NCBI GenBank assembly: GCA_938028585.1
Contig: CALIZH010000215.1
Location: forward strand, 1 to 7,241
Direction of reading: 5' to 3'
Source of the DNA: an uncultured Actinomyces sp.
GTDB taxonomy: Bacteria; Actinomycetota; Actinomycetes; Actinomycetales; Actinomycetaceae
DNA length: 7,241 nucleotides
How positions within the stretch are numbered: the first letter of the stretch is position 1; each line of letters begins with the position of its first letter. Below are positions 6,310-7,241 of this stretch, piece by piece. Both the position numbers and the translations under genes were made by a program. The notes below the pieces were generated by a model. That model was not told the origin of the DNA, did no database searches, and was given only the letters and a program-made list of their open reading frames with translations.

Positions 6310-7233
6310 CTAGCCGATGACCATCAGTACGGCCCCGGCACACATACCAGCGATCCCTAATAGATACCGTCCCGAGATGCCTTCGCGCAACAGGAGTGCC
6401 GAGAATGCAACCGTCACCAGTATTGAAAGCTTGTCGATGGGGACAACGACGGACGCGGGGCCTTCCTGGAGAGCTCGGTAGTAGCACAGCCACGAGGCCG
6501 TGGTTGCGATTCCTGAAGCCGCAATCCATACGTGATCGCGCAGTGGAATAGTGCGGATTTGTGCCGGTGTTGCATGAAGCGCGACAACGATCCAGGCCAT
6601 GAGTAAAACGACAGAAGTCCTGATTGCTGTTCCTAGATTGGAGTCGACCCCAGTAATTCCGATTTTCCCAAGGATCGAGGTGAGGGCTGCGAAGATTGCC
6701 GACGCTAGCGCAAAGATTATCCACGAGGCCGTGGGAGCCTTCTGTGCGTCGGGTAGCGGGGCGTTCGTGGGGCGCTGTGCATGCTGAGTGACAAGACTTC
6801 TCAGCACTCCTGGTTCAAGAGTGAAGCCGATTCCAGCTGTCAGAGCAAGAACGCCGATGCAAGCGATAGGGGAGAGTCTCTCGCCTAAGAAAATCACTGC
6901 GAAGGCAATGGCAATGATGGTCGATGACTTATCGATTGGACTCACCAAAGTTACCGGAGCGCGAGAGAGGGCAGCGAAGAAGCAGAGCCACGATGCGCCG
7001 GTTGCAAGCCCGGAGAGGAAAAGAAACAGATAGGTGCGCGGTGTAATTGCGGTGAGCTCAGACGCAAAGTGGCCTTTGATGCTGATAGCCGCCACAATCC
7101 ATGCGCCCAGGAAAACGACAGAAGTCCTCAATGCTGTGACAAGTGTTGAATCGTGGCCGTGGATTCCAAGCTTCGCAAGTACGGCTGTGATGCCAGCGAA
7201 GAATGCTGAACCTAAGGCAAAGAGGAGCCACAT
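6310..7233 (-). CDS. EamA/DMT transporter, tandem fusion of two COG2510-like halves
   Basis: The protein has 307 residues from the ATG at 7233-7231, with about ten membrane helices. Only eight bases precede the start in the window and the frame is still open there, so the ribosome site cannot be seen; MWLLFALGSAFFAG is nevertheless a normal family beginning. Two homologous halves are plain: residues 1-140 and 168-307, joined by a polar linker (HAQRPTNAPLPDAQKAP). Matching blocks are TALRTSVV with TAIRTSVV, SGLATGASWLCFF with SGIATTASWLCYY, and VSPIDKSS with VVPIDKLS. Each half resembles a COG2510 protein, which is usually a free unit of about 140 residues. The family exports or imports small metabolites at the cytoplasmic membrane; the substrate here is unknown. 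It is the first visible gene of the operon, so the acetyltransferase and transporter may act on related amines, which is speculative. Confidence 0.9.
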   Translation of the reverse strand: MWLLFALGSAFFAGITAVLAKLGIHGHDSTLVTALRTSVVFLGAWIVAAISIKGHFASELTAITPRTYLFLFLSGLATGASWLCFFAALSRAPVTLVSPIDKSSTIIAIAFAVIFLGERLSPIACIGVLALTAGIGFTLEPGVLRSLVTQHAQRPTNAPLPDAQKAPTASWIIFALASAIFAALTSILGKIGITGVDSNLGTAIRTSVVLLMAWIVVALHATPAQIRTIPLRDHVWIAASGIATTASWLCYYRALQEGPASVVVPIDKLSILVTVAFSALLLREGISGRYLLGIAGMCAGAVLMVIG

Positions 7234-7241
7234 ATTTTCAG

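Noticed and set aside
6293..6724. N-terminal extension of the acetyltransferase frame
   Set aside because: It overlaps the transporter coding region on the same strand in another frame, looks non-protein-like (Arg, Cys, Ser and His rich) and is made unnecessary by the GAGGAG site before ATG 6292.
6490..6734. Identical 14-base hairpin-forming sequence at 6490-6503 and 6721-6734
   Set aside because: Both copies encode the same four residues, Thr-Ala-Ser-Trp, with the same codons inside the transporter, at non-equivalent positions of its two halves. Coding constraint explains them better than a regulatory or mobile repeat.
6605..7128. 17-base direct repeat (6605-6621 and 7112-7128) as a possible attachment or recombination site
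   Set aside because: It falls at the equivalent RTSVV position of the two transporter halves, so it is a remnant of the internal gene duplication or convergent coding.

Overview
The window looks like chromosomal DNA from a moderately GC-rich actinobacterium, possibly Actinomycetaceae. This is an inference from protein style, base composition and Shine-Dalgarno (SD) sites; there is no rRNA or other marker gene to fix it. Two blocks of ordinary genes flank a single large gene of clearly different composition.

Left block (1-2173, + strand): the 3' part of a multi-pass membrane protein that I tentatively place in the DUF5692 family. The left window edge cuts it. After 57 bases comes an EcsC-like protein with an acidic N-terminus, of the group often mislabelled 'bacteriochlorophyll 4-vinyl reductase'. 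Neither has a well-established function.

Centre (2174-5298, + strand): an AT-rich gap of 170 bases, then a 984-residue protein. It joins an uncharacterised N-terminal region, a complete UPF1-like superfamily 1 (SF1) helicase core and a C-terminal nuclease domain of the Vsr/DUF559/DUF2726 type. It stands alone on its strand and has lower GC than its neighbours (25 and 29 G+C in two 60-base samples, against 35 in the left block and 38 in the right block). This is the most interesting locus in the window: architecture, isolation and composition fit an acquired single-gene anti-phage or nucleic-acid surveillance system. That role is a hypothesis.

Right block (5352-7233, - strand): a compact three-gene operon, convergent with the helicase gene. 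Its order of transcription is an EamA/DMT-type transporter that is a head-to-tail fusion of two COG2510-like half-transporters, then a PaiA-like GNAT acetyltransferase, then a small DoxX-like membrane protein. The acetyltransferase stop overlaps the DoxX start (TAATG), which suggests translational coupling. The operon promoter lies beyond the right edge.

I found no tRNA, rRNA, CRISPR array, insertion sequence or convincing attachment site. No stretch longer than about 170 bases lacks a gene.
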